Source of the DNA: Limnohabitans planktonicus II-D5
GTDB lineage: Bacteria > Pseudomonadota > Gammaproteobacteria > Burkholderiales > Burkholderiaceae_C
Reading direction: 5' to 3'
Length of the DNA stretch: 64,000 bases
Assembly (NCBI RefSeq): GCF_001270065.2
Contig: NZ_LFYT02000004.1
Location: 1 to 64,000, forward strand
Of this stretch, positions 8,638 through 17,784 are shown one piece after another. The stretch's first letter is position 1. Every line of letters begins with the position of its first letter. Both the position numbers and the translations under genes were made by a program. The notes under the pieces are model-generated. The model saw only the letters and a program-made list of their open reading frames with translations. It searched no databases and was not told the origin of the DNA.

Positions 8638-11600
8638 TCAGCTGTTTGATGCAGGGGCCAGGCACATTTCGACGCCTGTGACTCCAATTTCTTCGCATGT
8701 GCAGTCGATATCACTTTCGGGGGTGCACGACAAAGGGTTTGCATTGTTGCTGCTCGATTCCTGTGCGTCAACGCCACCGGCCACGGCCGCGCCAATTCCA
8801 CTTTGGTTGGAAAAGCCTGACAAGGTCAATCGGCTGATGGGCGTGACGCTTCTGGCTTGCGGAATGGTGACCGGAATCACTGAGGCGTTGGCGTTGGCTG
8901 CTGCCGGGTTGATGGTCAGGGCTGCATTGGTGATGTTGATGTTGTAGTTGGTCAGCAAGGTGGCTGCATTGGCGGGGCTCAGACTCAGATTGGAGTTGTA
9001 GGTGCCTGCGGCCGTGCCCGTTGCGAGTCCTGACACATTCACATCCTCACCCGCCATGAAGCCGGACTTGGTGGGGGTACTCTGCGTTTGAAGGGTGCCA
9101 TCCGCTGTGGCCGTGGTGTCAGTGCTCGTGACCGACGCATTGGCCTTGTCAATGTTCAGTGAACCCGCGACGAAATTCAAGTTGGCGTAGTTGTTCGCCA
9201 ATTGCGTGTTGTTGCCTGTGAAGGTGCTGGCATAGCTGCCTGCGTTCTTGGCAGAGGTGCCAGCGGAGAGGCCTGCCACCGCAGCGGCGCTGTTGGTGGC
9301 GTCATCGCCCACCAGGCCCGTCACAGCAAAGCCGGAAACACTTTGAGTGGTGCCGTTGTAGGTGGTGCTGGCGCTGTTGGCGGTCAAGATCACGATGCTG
9401 GTGCTTGGGGCAATTTTGAGGCTGGCATTGGTGACGGCGATGGTGTAGTTGGACACATCACCGCCCGTGGCGATCAAGTCCGAGGTGTAGGTTCCTGCGT
9501 TGTTTCCTTGGGCCGTGCCGCTGACCAAGATGTCATCGCCTGCCAGGAAGCCTGTGCTGATGGCCGGGTCCTGACGGATGGTGTTGCCGCTGTAGGTGGG
9601 ATTGCTCAGGGTGGCGCTGAGGCTTGCTGCTTTTTTGCCAATCACAAACTTCACGGTGTCAGCGGCAATGGTGGAAGCATATTTGCTGCTGTTGAACTCA
9701 CCGAATGAGTAGGCGGTGTCGCTGGCGCGCAAATAGTTCGATGTGCTGTAAGTGGCGCCCTGCAATGAGGCGCTCATGGAATCCAGCAAAACCGCATTGG
9801 CAATGCGCAATGTGCCTGCTTGTCGGCCTGTGACGGTGGTTTCGCCGAGGTTTTTGTTCTTGAGCTGGCTCAGCACGTCGGCCATCAACAGGCCGGAGGC
9901 GGTGTTGAGTGTGCTGCTGTCGCCATAGGTTTTGTTCAGACTGATGTCACCATCCAGGGCCCCGATGGCCACTTTTTCGCGGAACATGACTTGGGCTTGA
10001 GCGCCCCCCGCAATGACGTTGCGAGTGCCATCTGTTTCAAAAGCGGTAGACGAGTCGGCGTTTTGCAAGCCCCCCGCAATCGCGGAAAAGTCCAGGTTGC
10101 TCAGCGTGCCGTCCAATGCCGAGAGCGTGCCGGTTTGGCTCACATTGCCGGTGTAGATGAAGGTGTTGCGTGTCCCGTTGCTGACGGTTTTGCCAGCGGT
10201 GGTCAGCACGTTGGAGCCCAGGTCTTGACCTGCTGCGGCAGCCACACCAGCGCCGAGCACCACGTCGCCCGTGCTGGTGTTGTTGATGCCTTGCAAAATG
10301 CTCAGGTTGCCGGTTTGGGTGGTGATGGCGGCGCCATTGGCCGTGGTGATGCCGGTGGTGGTGGTGCCTTGCACGCTCACGGCATCCAGGTTCAATGCAA
10401 GCGCGTTGGTGAAGTCCAGCTTTTGCACTTGCGCGGCCAGCTTGCCGACCGCGTTGGTTTTTTCATTCAAGAAGAAGTTGCCCGTGCTGCCCAGCAATTG
10501 AAGTTCTGCGGCTTTGATGGCGGCCCCCGCATTTTGAGTGGCGGTGCCTGCCGCTTGCAGTGACAGTTTTTTCGTGCCGACATCCAAGGTCTTGTTCAGC
10601 ACGATGTCGCCGCCTGTTTGCAAGCGAACGTCGCCTGTTGTGGCCAGGGTCTGGGTGGGGCCAGCAACGGTGATGGTGCCGGTGCTGCTCGCGTTGCCCA
10701 CCACCAAGTTTGCGGCCGTGATGCGGTTCAATTCGCTGTTGTCAATGCCCAGGACTTGCCGGGTTAGCGTGGTGTTGAAGGTGTCTTCGGCACCGATCTG
10801 TATGGTGTTGCCTGCGGTGGTGGTCTGCAGGTGCACGGTGCCTGTGCTGCCCGCCTTGACGGCAGAGCCGTTGGCAATCAGCAAGGTGTTGGCGTTGATC
10901 TGGATGGATGTGTTGCTGCCCCTTGTTTCCAGGCTGCCAAAGGTCGAGCCGCTCAGTTGGGTGATCGCCACCGCGCGCTGGGATGCGGCTTGGGTTTGAC
11001 CCGTTGCCGTGATGTTGCCGTCGATGGATGTGATTTGGTTTTGTACCAACAGACCTTGCGCATTGGTGGTGCTGGCGCTGGTGCCTTCCAGCACGATGTC
11101 TTGTTTGGCATTCAAGGTGCTTTGAATTTGTGTACCCGCTTTTAGCGCACTGCGACCGGTGATGCGGACCTGAGCTTGTGTCGATGACAATTTCCCCTGC
11201 GAGTTGCTGAAGACCCCTTGATCGCCGTTGGATGAACCCTCCAAGACCAGACTGCCCCCAGTGATGACGCCAGCGTTGTAAATGCCCAGACCGAATGCAC
11301 CTTTGGCCTCACCTGTGATCGTGATGTTTCCGCTGTCGGCGGTGATGGCGGCTGCGCCGCCGTTGTGGTTGATTTCCACGGCGCTGCCTGTGCCAGCACT
11401 GCTGCCTGTGATGAGGATGTTGCCCCCACCGTTGGCACTGATGGCGTTGGCGATGTAGACCCCTTTGCCTGCACCACGGCCCGAGGTGCTGCCTTGTCCT
11501 GTGAGGGTGACGGCGCTGCCATTGTTGCCGGTGATTTTCGCCAGATCCAGGTTCAAACCGGTGCCTTGGCTGGAGACGCCTTGCAAGCTGATGCTGCCGC

Positions 11601-14600
11601 CTGCGCCATTGGCGGTGATGGTGTTGCTGATGTTGTTCAGGCGCATGTTCACGCCTGTTCCTGTGCCGGTACTTTCACCATCGATCACAAGTTGGGCCCC
11701 ATTGAGGCCGGTGATGGTGGCCGGGGTGGGGGCGTTGTCCTGGATGGAAATGCCTTCGCCCGAGGACTTGCCCAGCAAACTCAGCCGCCCGCCTTGGGCT
11801 GTGAGGGTCGTGCCCCGAATCCTCAGATTGCCGTTGGTGTTGAGCTTGGAGCCCACAGTCACATCCCCCTGGGTGTTGAGCGTCATGCTGCCAAGGAACA
11901 CGCCGCCACTGCTGTCTGTGGTGCTCCGCAAGACGGCCTGTCCCGGGCCGCTGTCAATGCTGAGCGTGCCGCTGTTGGCTTGAACCCCCAGTGTGCCTTT
12001 GCCCTCGATGACGCTGGCCACTGTGGTGGATGTGGACTTGAAGCTGGATGTGCCACTGGTGTTGACACCGGCGTTGTGGAGAGAACTGCCATACACCTTG
12101 TAGCTGACGGCCTCAATGGCGGTGTTGTTTTCGATGTTCACCCCGGCGGCGGGGCCTTGGGTGATGCCGCTCACACTGACCGTGCCCCGTGTGGCCGTCA
12201 GGGCGTTGTTGAGCTTCACGCCCAAACTCTGGTTGCTGGTGCCCGTGAGGGTGATGTTGCCTTGAGCGGAGGTCAGTGCTCCGAAGCCGCCAATGCCGAA
12301 AAACGCATCGGCTTGCCCCGTGATGGTGATGTCTTTGAGTGCGCTCATGCTGCCGCCACCGCCCAAGGCCAAGCCTGCGCCCTTGGTGGTTTCACCCCAA
12401 ACGGTGATGCTGCCACCCGTACTGGTGAGTGCGCCATTGGTGAACAAGCCATGCCAGTTTTGGGATTTGCCGGTCAATTGGATATCACCTGTGGCAGTGA
12501 TGCTGTTGTTGATGTTGGCTGCCACATGGTTCAGGCTTTGCCCTTGCACGCTCACGCCACCTGCCGTGGCCTGAAGACGGCCAATCCCGCCTACGCCAAA
12601 ACCGTCCACTGAGGTCCCATTCAGCGCGATGCTGGCTCCGGTGATGCCTGCGCTGACCGTCAGGCCCGAGCCCTTGGTGCTGTTGCCCGAGAGTTGCACA
12701 GCCCCCGTCGCTTGGATGGCGTTGTTCACGCCTGACCGGGCGCTGAGCGCCACACCTGTCAGGGTGTTGGCCGATCCCGTGCCCGCAACGGATGCCAACA
12801 ACGCCCCGTTGGCATCGTTGCTGGTGCCTCCGGTGTTGTCGATGGTGATGTTGTTGCCGGTGATGGCCTGGGTCAATTCGCTCAGCTTGATGTCACCCTG
12901 ATTGGCCTTGAAGGTCACATCGCCATTGCCGGTAGAGACCGCGCTGAAGCCATGGTTCGAGCCGTCCCTGCCTGCTTCGATGGCCTGGTTGCTGCTGGCT
13001 TGGACGTTGGCCTCAATCAGTACATGGCCACCTGCTTGCATTTTTGTATCGACCAGGCCAATGGCTCCTGTGCCCGCAATGTTGCTGGCTGCTGTGGCAT
13101 CGCCCATCAGGGTGATGTTTTTCGAGGCTTTGATCTGAACTGCATTTCCAGTACCCGAGCCCAGCAAAATGCTGCCAGCGTTGTTGCCGTTGACCGAGCC
13201 GACACCCTTTTGCGTGGCTGCCATGCGGATGCTGCCGGCCGTGGCCTCCAGGGTGGTGGCGTTTTGCAAAAACGCACCATACACGCGGTTGACCACGGGC
13301 AAATCCACATTCAGCACAAAGTTCAGGTCTGTGCCCCGAATCATGGCGCCGCTGCTCATGGCCAGTGCCGACCGGGTGAAATCCCAAAAACCTGTCTGGC
13401 GGGTGGTGGCATCGATGCGCACTTGCCCATTGGTGTCGATGCCTGCACCGCCTTGCATATACACGCCGAAGCTGTTGGCACTGTTGGCCGCCCGGCCTTG
13501 GGCTTTGAGCACCACATCCAGCTGGCCTGTCCCGGTGCCCGTGATTTTGACGCCGCTGCTGAACCAGATGCCATTGTTCGCCTCCAGCGTCAGCGTGGCC
13601 TTGGTGCCTGTGGTTTTGGCAATGTTGGCCGCCACGGTGATGTTGCCGTCTTGCCCGCCACTGCCCGTGCCCGTGGTGATGGTCACGTTGGTGCCATCGT
13701 TCAGGCTGTTTTGGATGTCCGTGTTGCGGATGATTGAGGTGTTCGCCGCCGCCGTGTACGCATAGCTGCCACCCGTCGAGTTGGGGTCGGTGTAGGCCGT
13801 GCCCGAGGGGCTGCCACTTGTGATGGTGATGTTGTAGGGGTCCAGCAACCAGTCTTTGGCATGCACTCGGGTGCCATCGGTGAGGAGCCATTTGCCCGAA
13901 GTTTCGACAAATCCGCCCTGGCTTTGCAGCTTGGCACCACTCACATCCGTGGTTTGGGCCAGCGCGCCGCTGTCCAGGTCGCGGCCGATGACGATGTCCC
14001 CGCCTGGGTGGCCTGCTGCCGTGCTGTTGGCGGTGATGCTACCGTCCACCACAATGCGGCCGCCGTCGGCCAGCAAGTGCACCGCGCCGCCTTGAACGCC
14101 TGATGTATCCATGTTGCCCGATTGCATGACGCTGGCCATGGCACTGCCCACGGCGGCGGCTTGCATGTAGACCTGGCCGCCTTCTGTGACGATGCTTCCG
14201 CCCCTTTGGTTGGCCACGGCGGCGTTGATGGCCGAGGGGGTCAGCTCCATTTTGATGCGGCGGCTGCCGTACACGGGCAAGGTGATGGACTCTGCCGCGC
14301 CCAGGGCGACGTTGCCTTGGGGGGCCACGATCTTGCCTTCGTTGCTGACGCTGGCGCCCAGCAGGGCCACATAGCCGCCCGGGGCTGCCGTGAGCGTGCC
14401 CTGGTTGAGCACCTGGCCGGTGGCACCGTCTCGGGTGAAGCGGTTGCGCCCGGACATGAAGTCGGCGTCAGTGGTGTTGAGTGTGCTGGCTGTCAGGCCT
14501 GCGGCGCTGACCGAGCCGTCTTTGCCAAAGGTCACGCCGTTGGGGTTGACCAGAACGACCTGGCCGTTGGCGCGTAACTGGCCAAAGATTTGGCTGGGGG

Positions 14601-15015
14601 CGGTGCCCGTGACGCGGTTCATCAGCACGGCCTGGGCGTTGGGCTGTACGATGTTGACTTTGGCGTCTTTGCCGATGTCAAAGCTTTGCCAGTTGACGAC
14701 GGCGCGTGCCGTGCTTTGGTGGATGGCCATGTTGGCAGCGCTTTGGCTGATGGCCGCTGTGCCTTGGGCCACTTGGCCGCCTGTGGGCAGGGCGTTGGGG
14801 GCTGGGGCTGCCCAGGCCAGGGTGACCAGGCAAAAGCTCAAGGTCAGGGCACTCACAAAGCAAGCCCCTGGAATGGGGCCAGTGCCAGTGAAACGATAGC
14901 CTCCCAAGCCGGCAAAACTGCCATTGGCTTTGCCTTGGCTGCTCGTTTGCTCACCCACCGCCACGAGGGTGCCCAGGCGTTTGGAAAAAACGGTTTTGTA
15001 GCAATGTGTATTCAT
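8638..15015 (-). CDS. TpsA filamentous haemagglutinin-like secreted exoprotein
   Basis: Very large two-partner secretion exoprotein, about 2,125 residues, probably an adhesin. The start at 15015 is chosen because the product then begins MNTHCYKTVFSKRLGTLVAV, an extended signal peptide region typical of TpsA proteins; the open frame extends 40 codons further upstream. A hydrophobic signal core follows, ending near AWAAP, then the TPS secretion domain (about 75-330) with the NPNGV(T/I)F motif in VVLVNPNGVTFGKDGSV. The middle is a Gly/Ser/Thr/Asn-rich beta-helix repeat region. The C-terminal ~300 residues hold three MBG/YDG-type beta-sandwich repeats (ATLSNPTYSG, NSASTTYNGT, TDTTATADGT). The last ~30 residues have four cysteines (SCTPESDIDCTCEE ... 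EMC). It lies directly upstream of its likely exporter. Confidence 0.93.
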   Translation of the reverse strand: MNTHCYKTVFSKRLGTLVAVGEQTSSQGKANGSFAGLGGYRFTGTGPIPGACFVSALTLSFCLVTLAWAAPAPNALPTGGQVAQGTAAISQSAANMAIHQSTARAVVNWQSFDIGKDAKVNIVQPNAQAVLMNRVTGTAPSQIFGQLRANGQVVLVNPNGVTFGKDGSVSAAGLTASTLNTTDADFMSGRNRFTRDGATGQVLNQGTLTAAPGGYVALLGASVSNEGKIVAPQGNVALGAAESITLPVYGSRRIKMELTPSAINAAVANQRGGSIVTEGGQVYMQAAAVGSAMASVMQSGNMDTSGVQGGAVHLLADGGRIVVDGSITANSTAAGHPGGDIVIGRDLDSGALAQTTDVSGAKLQSQGGFVETSGKWLLTDGTRVHAKDWLLDPYNITITSGSPSGTAYTDPNSTGGSYAYTAAANTSIIRNTDIQNSLNDGTNVTITTGTGSGGQDGNITVAANIAKTTGTKATLTLEANNGIWFSSGVKITGTGTGQLDVVLKAQGRAANSANSFGVYMQGGAGIDTNGQVRIDATTRQTGFWDFTRSALAMSSGAMIRGTDLNFVLNVDLPVVNRVYGAFLQNATTLEATAGSIRMAATQKGVGSVNGNNAGSILLGSGTGNAVQIKASKNITLMGDATAASNIAGTGAIGLVDTKMQAGGHVLIEANVQASSNQAIEAGRDGSNHGFSAVSTGNGDVTFKANQGDIKLSELTQAITGNNITIDNTGGTSNDANGALLASVAGTGSANTLTGVALSARSGVNNAIQATGAVQLSGNSTKGSGLTVSAGITGASIALNGTSVDGFGVGGIGRLQATAGGVSVQGQSLNHVAANINNSITATGDIQLTGKSQNWHGLFTNGALTSTGGSITVWGETTKGAGLALGGGGSMSALKDITITGQADAFFGIGGFGALTSAQGNITLTGTSNQSLGVKLNNALTATRGTVSVSGITQGPAAGVNIENNTAIEAVSYKVYGSSLHNAGVNTSGTSSFKSTSTTVASVIEGKGTLGVQANSGTLSIDSGPGQAVLRSTTDSSGGVFLGSMTLNTQGDVTVGSKLNTNGNLRIRGTTLTAQGGRLSLLGKSSGEGISIQDNAPTPATITGLNGAQLVIDGESTGTGTGVNMRLNNISNTITANGAGGSISLQGVSSQGTGLNLDLAKITGNNGSAVTLTGQGSTSGRGAGKGVYIANAISANGGGNILITGSSAGTGSAVEINHNGGAAAITADSGNITITGEAKGAFGLGIYNAGVITGGSLVLEGSSNGDQGVFSNSQGKLSSTQAQVRITGRSALKAGTQIQSTLNAKQDIVLEGTSASTTNAQGLLVQNQITSIDGNITATGQTQAASQRAVAITQLSGSTFGSLETRGSNTSIQINANTLLIANGSAVKAGSTGTVHLQTTTAGNTIQIGAEDTFNTTLTRQVLGIDNSELNRITAANLVVGNASSTGTITVAGPTQTLATTGDVRLQTGGDIVLNKTLDVGTKKLSLQAAGTATQNAGAAIKAAELQLLGSTGNFFLNEKTNAVGKLAAQVQKLDFTNALALNLDAVSVQGTTTTGITTANGAAITTQTGNLSILQGINNTSTGDVVLGAGVAAAAGQDLGSNVLTTAGKTVSNGTRNTFIYTGNVSQTGTLSALDGTLSNLDFSAIAGGLQNADSSTAFETDGTRNVIAGGAQAQVMFREKVAIGALDGDISLNKTYGDSSTLNTASGLLMADVLSQLKNKNLGETTVTGRQAGTLRIANAVLLDSMSASLQGATYSTSNYLRASDTAYSFGEFNSSKYASTIAADTVKFVIGKKAASLSATLSNPTYSGNTIRQDPAISTGFLAGDDILVSGTAQGNNAGTYTSDLIATGGDVSNYTIAVTNASLKIAPSTSIVILTANSASTTYNGTTQSVSGFAVTGLVGDDATNSAAAVAGLSAGTSAKNAGSYASTFTGNNTQLANNYANLNFVAGSLNIDKANASVTSTDTTATADGTLQTQSTPTKSGFMAGEDVNVSGLATGTAAGTYNSNLSLSPANAATLLTNYNINITNAALTINPAAANANASVIPVTIPQARSVTPISRLTLSGFSNQSGIGAAVAGGVDAQESSSNNANPLSCTPESDIDCTCEEIGVTGVEMCLAPASNS

Positions 15016-15300
15016 GAAAAAAATGGACTGATCAAGTTGTTTTGGCGCAACCACGCAGACGCAAAGACAAATTCGTGAATGACCACGATGTCTGAGGTTT
15101 TCTGTGTGAGGAGGCATCGACCAAGGCCGATGCATGGGTTTCAGTAGGTTTTTTGTTTGACCAGATACGTCGTCAACAAAAAATGAAAACTAAAGCGCGC
15201 AAATCATACAATTTAAAACGCGTAAAACAACTTAAACAATATTAACGTTCGAAACGTTTTTCATTTCAAAAATATCTTAAATATTCTTTTATCGTTCCAA
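15016..15300 (-). promoter_or_regulatory. AT-rich upstream region of tpsA
   Basis: Bases 15150-15300 are markedly AT-rich for this window and presumably carry the tpsA promoter. AACGTT occurs twice around CGA (15244-15258), forming a short palindromic site. No -35/-10 pair can be assigned with confidence. Confidence 0.5.
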
Positions 15301-15725
15301 AGCCTTGAGTGCTGAGTCAAATCACCAGACTTGTCACTCGGGTGATGGGGCTCGTGGATGCTTGGTGAGGCCATCGGAGCGATGTCTGAGCCGGTGAAGG
15401 CACCGATGGGATTTCTTGAGAGATGTGCAGGTCAATGCTCGGATCTATTGAGCCGACACGTTGCAGTCAGAAACGATCATCAGGCGCTTGGCAAAGGTGG
15501 AAAGCGCCTTGATATGTGTGGGAGCGAAGCCGTCTGGGCGGTGGGGGCTGGTCTGCGAGGGGGTGATCGCAACGTGGGCACCGCTCCCACAGGAGAAGGG
15601 CCCTGCAAACTTGACAGGGCCGCCTTTAGAGGTTGAAGCCTCCGGCGATGAGGACCAAGGGCCTGTTGGTCCTTGCGCGCAGTGGACGTGATGGGGGGGT
15701 ATCGGCTTGGCGAGTGCCGACGTGT
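15301..15725. other. Non-coding region with three inverted repeats
   Basis: No convincing gene. There is an inverted repeat TGTGGGAGCG (about 15515-15525) with CGCTCCCACA (about 15582-15591), GGCCCTG/CAGGGCC (15599-15605 with 15615-15621), and a perfect hairpin AGGACCAA/TTGGTCCT (15651-15658 with 15666-15673). All lie downstream of the NDUFA9-like gene on the minus strand, so any could stabilise or end that message; none has a clear T-run. Confidence 0.6.
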
Positions 15726-16685
15726 TCAGCGGCCTGCGGTCTTGCGCCAGCCGTTCATGCGGCTGCGTGGGCCGCGGTGGCCCAGGTAGCTTGGGGCCAC
15801 GCCCGCTGCAGATGCAGGCGCGATGCCCAGCGCGGACAGGCCCGGGTGCTGGCCTGTGGCGATGTTGTCCACTTTCATGGATGCCAGATTGTCCCGGCTC
15901 ATCAAGGGCTCGCCCGGGGCCATTTCCATGACCAGGGCCTGCAGCCAGCCCATCCACATGGGCAGTCCGATCACCGGGCGGCCTCGGCCGTGGTTCACCC
16001 CGGCCCACTGGCCAGCGCGATGCACCAGCTCGCCCAGGGTCAGCACGTCGGGGCCGCACAGCTCGTAGGTCTGTCCGATGGTGTCCGGCTTTTGCAGGCA
16101 GGCCACCACGGCGCTGGCCACATCGGCCACCCACACGGGTTGGAAACGGGTTTTGCTGCCTGCCAGCGGCATGAAAGGCACGATGGATTGCAGGTCGGCA
16201 AACAGATTGAGGAATTTGTCTTCGGCACCAAAGATCACGCTCGGGCGCAGCACCGTGAGTTGCAGGCCTGCGTTGTGCAGCACGGTTTCGCCGCGGGCCT
16301 TGCTGCGTTGATACATCGACGGACCTTGGGCATCTGCACCCAGCGCACTCACATGCACCAGCCGCTGCACGCCCGATTTGTTCATGGCGTCCGCGATCTT
16401 GCCGGGCAGGGTGACATGCACTTGTTCAAAGCGGTCTTCGTTACCGTGCAGCACCGCCACCAGATTGACCACGGCATCGTGCCCGGGCATGAGCCGAGCC
16501 AGATCGGCTTCACTGTGCACGGAGGCTTCGATCACTGTGAGGCCGGGCAGGGTTTGCACATGGGATGCATTCACAGCGCGTCGCGTGGCAACAGTGATTT
16601 GCCAGCCCAGACGGGCCAACTGCTCGCACACATGGCCGCCTACAAAGCCGGTGCCGCCCAGAACCAGAATGCGTGGTTGAGTCAT
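15726..16685 (-). CDS. Complex I NDUFA9-family NAD(P)-binding protein
   Basis: Atypical short-chain dehydrogenase/epimerase-like protein of the NDUFA9 group, 319 residues. The N-terminus ILVLGGTGFVGGHVCEQLA is the Rossmann GxxGxxG dinucleotide site. HVSALGADAQGPSMYQRSKA shows the SDR core with the SxxxY...K arrangement altered, and VWVADVASAVV is the conserved segment after it. Bacterial members are often annotated as complex I NDUFA9 subunit family; the mitochondrial protein is an accessory complex I subunit, but the bacterial role is not established. The ATG directly follows the stop of the upstream DUF2817 gene, so it is the last gene of a three-gene operon. Confidence 0.88.
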   Translation of the reverse strand: MTQPRILVLGGTGFVGGHVCEQLARLGWQITVATRRAVNASHVQTLPGLTVIEASVHSEADLARLMPGHDAVVNLVAVLHGNEDRFEQVHVTLPGKIADAMNKSGVQRLVHVSALGADAQGPSMYQRSKARGETVLHNAGLQLTVLRPSVIFGAEDKFLNLFADLQSIVPFMPLAGSKTRFQPVWVADVASAVVACLQKPDTIGQTYELCGPDVLTLGELVHRAGQWAGVNHGRGRPVIGLPMWMGWLQALVMEMAPGEPLMSRDNLASMKVDNIATGQHPGLSALGIAPASAAGVAPSYLGHRGPRSRMNGWRKTAGR

Positions 16686-17771
16686 TTAACTGTTGAGGCC
16701 TGTCACGGCTTGGTGCATGGCGTCCATGGCCTGGTCCACGATCTGGGTGCGCCATGCGTCAGTGTCCACGTAAAACGCATCCATCAGGTCTTGCTTGATC
16801 TGCTTTTTCAGGGCCTCGGGGGCTTCGGGGTGCAGGTGCAGCCAATGGTCGCCGCGCAGGGCACCGATGACCTGGTTTTGGGTTTGCGTGCCGTATTCCA
16901 TCGCAATGCCGGTGTACTCGGCTTGCGGGCATTCCTGGTAGGCCGACATCCACATCAGGCCCGTGAGGAAGGCCGAGCTGGACGAACCGTCATAGATGGA
17001 GGTGATGCCCTGGCCCCACCAGGCTTTGGCACGGGTGTAGGCCGCTGCGTCGTCGGCGCAGGCAAAAATGCGCTCGCCTACACCGCTGGGGCCAAGGCCC
17101 GTGTGCAGGTCAATCCAGGCCATTTTCTGGCAGCGTTGGCCGTACTTTTGCAGCACTTGGCGCAAGGTGAGGTTGCTCCAGGTGGGGGCCTGGCCACCAA
17201 AGAACAGTCCGTCCGGAAAGTCGTGCTGGCCTTTGGTGACGGCGGCCTGAAAGACTTTCATGCTGCGCTCGGCGATGTACTGGGCGGTGGCTGCCGCATT
17301 GGCGGCGTCGGGCGGCCAGACTTCGGGCAGCAACAGGGCGTGGATTTCCTGGTAAGCCTCGTTGGTCGGCAGGGGTTTTGAAAAGTCCTGGAAGTTGCGG
17401 TTGATGTCCACGTTTTCGTGGGTCACGCGCCGCACATGCGAAAACCCGTGGGGGTTGAGCGCATGGATGTAGAGCACGGCCACGCCGTTGGCCTTGGCAG
17501 CTGCACGCCAGGCGGTGTTTTGCAGCGCGTGGATTTGCACGCCCGAGCCGCAGTAGCCCTCAACCCCGTGGCAGGCGCTGCTGATGACCAGCAGCTGCTT
17601 CGCATCAGGCGCGCCGTCGAGCACCACGTCCATGGCCAGCTCTTCGCCATCGCGGCCCTTCAAGGGGTGGATGTTGGAATCAATGGTCAAACCCGCAGCA
17701 TTTGCGGCGTTCAGGAACTTCTGACGAGCTTCGGCATAGCTTTTAGAAAAGCCGGTTTGGATATCGGTCAT
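16686..17771 (-). CDS. DUF2817 / M14-family metallopeptidase-like protein
   Basis: Protein of 361 residues matching the DUF2817 group of zinc carboxypeptidase-like (M14) enzymes. SSACHGVEGYCGSG near residue 70 carries the His and Glu expected of the zinc site. NPHGFSHVRRVTHENVDINR (about 105-125) resembles the M14 substrate-binding Asn-Arg region, and WIDLHTGLGPSG (about 212-223) supplies a likely third ligand His. No signal peptide is seen, so it is cytoplasmic. It lies 13 bp after the M20 hydrolase and directly before the NDUFA9-like gene, suggesting a joint role in breaking down peptides or acylated amino acids (inference). Confidence 0.85.
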   Translation of the reverse strand: MTDIQTGFSKSYAEARQKFLNAANAAGLTIDSNIHPLKGRDGEELAMDVVLDGAPDAKQLLVISSACHGVEGYCGSGVQIHALQNTAWRAAAKANGVAVLYIHALNPHGFSHVRRVTHENVDINRNFQDFSKPLPTNEAYQEIHALLLPEVWPPDAANAAATAQYIAERSMKVFQAAVTKGQHDFPDGLFFGGQAPTWSNLTLRQVLQKYGQRCQKMAWIDLHTGLGPSGVGERIFACADDAAAYTRAKAWWGQGITSIYDGSSSSAFLTGLMWMSAYQECPQAEYTGIAMEYGTQTQNQVIGALRGDHWLHLHPEAPEALKKQIKQDLMDAFYVDTDAWRTQIVDQAMDAMHQAVTGLNS

Positions 17772-17784
17772 GCGGATTTTTTAC

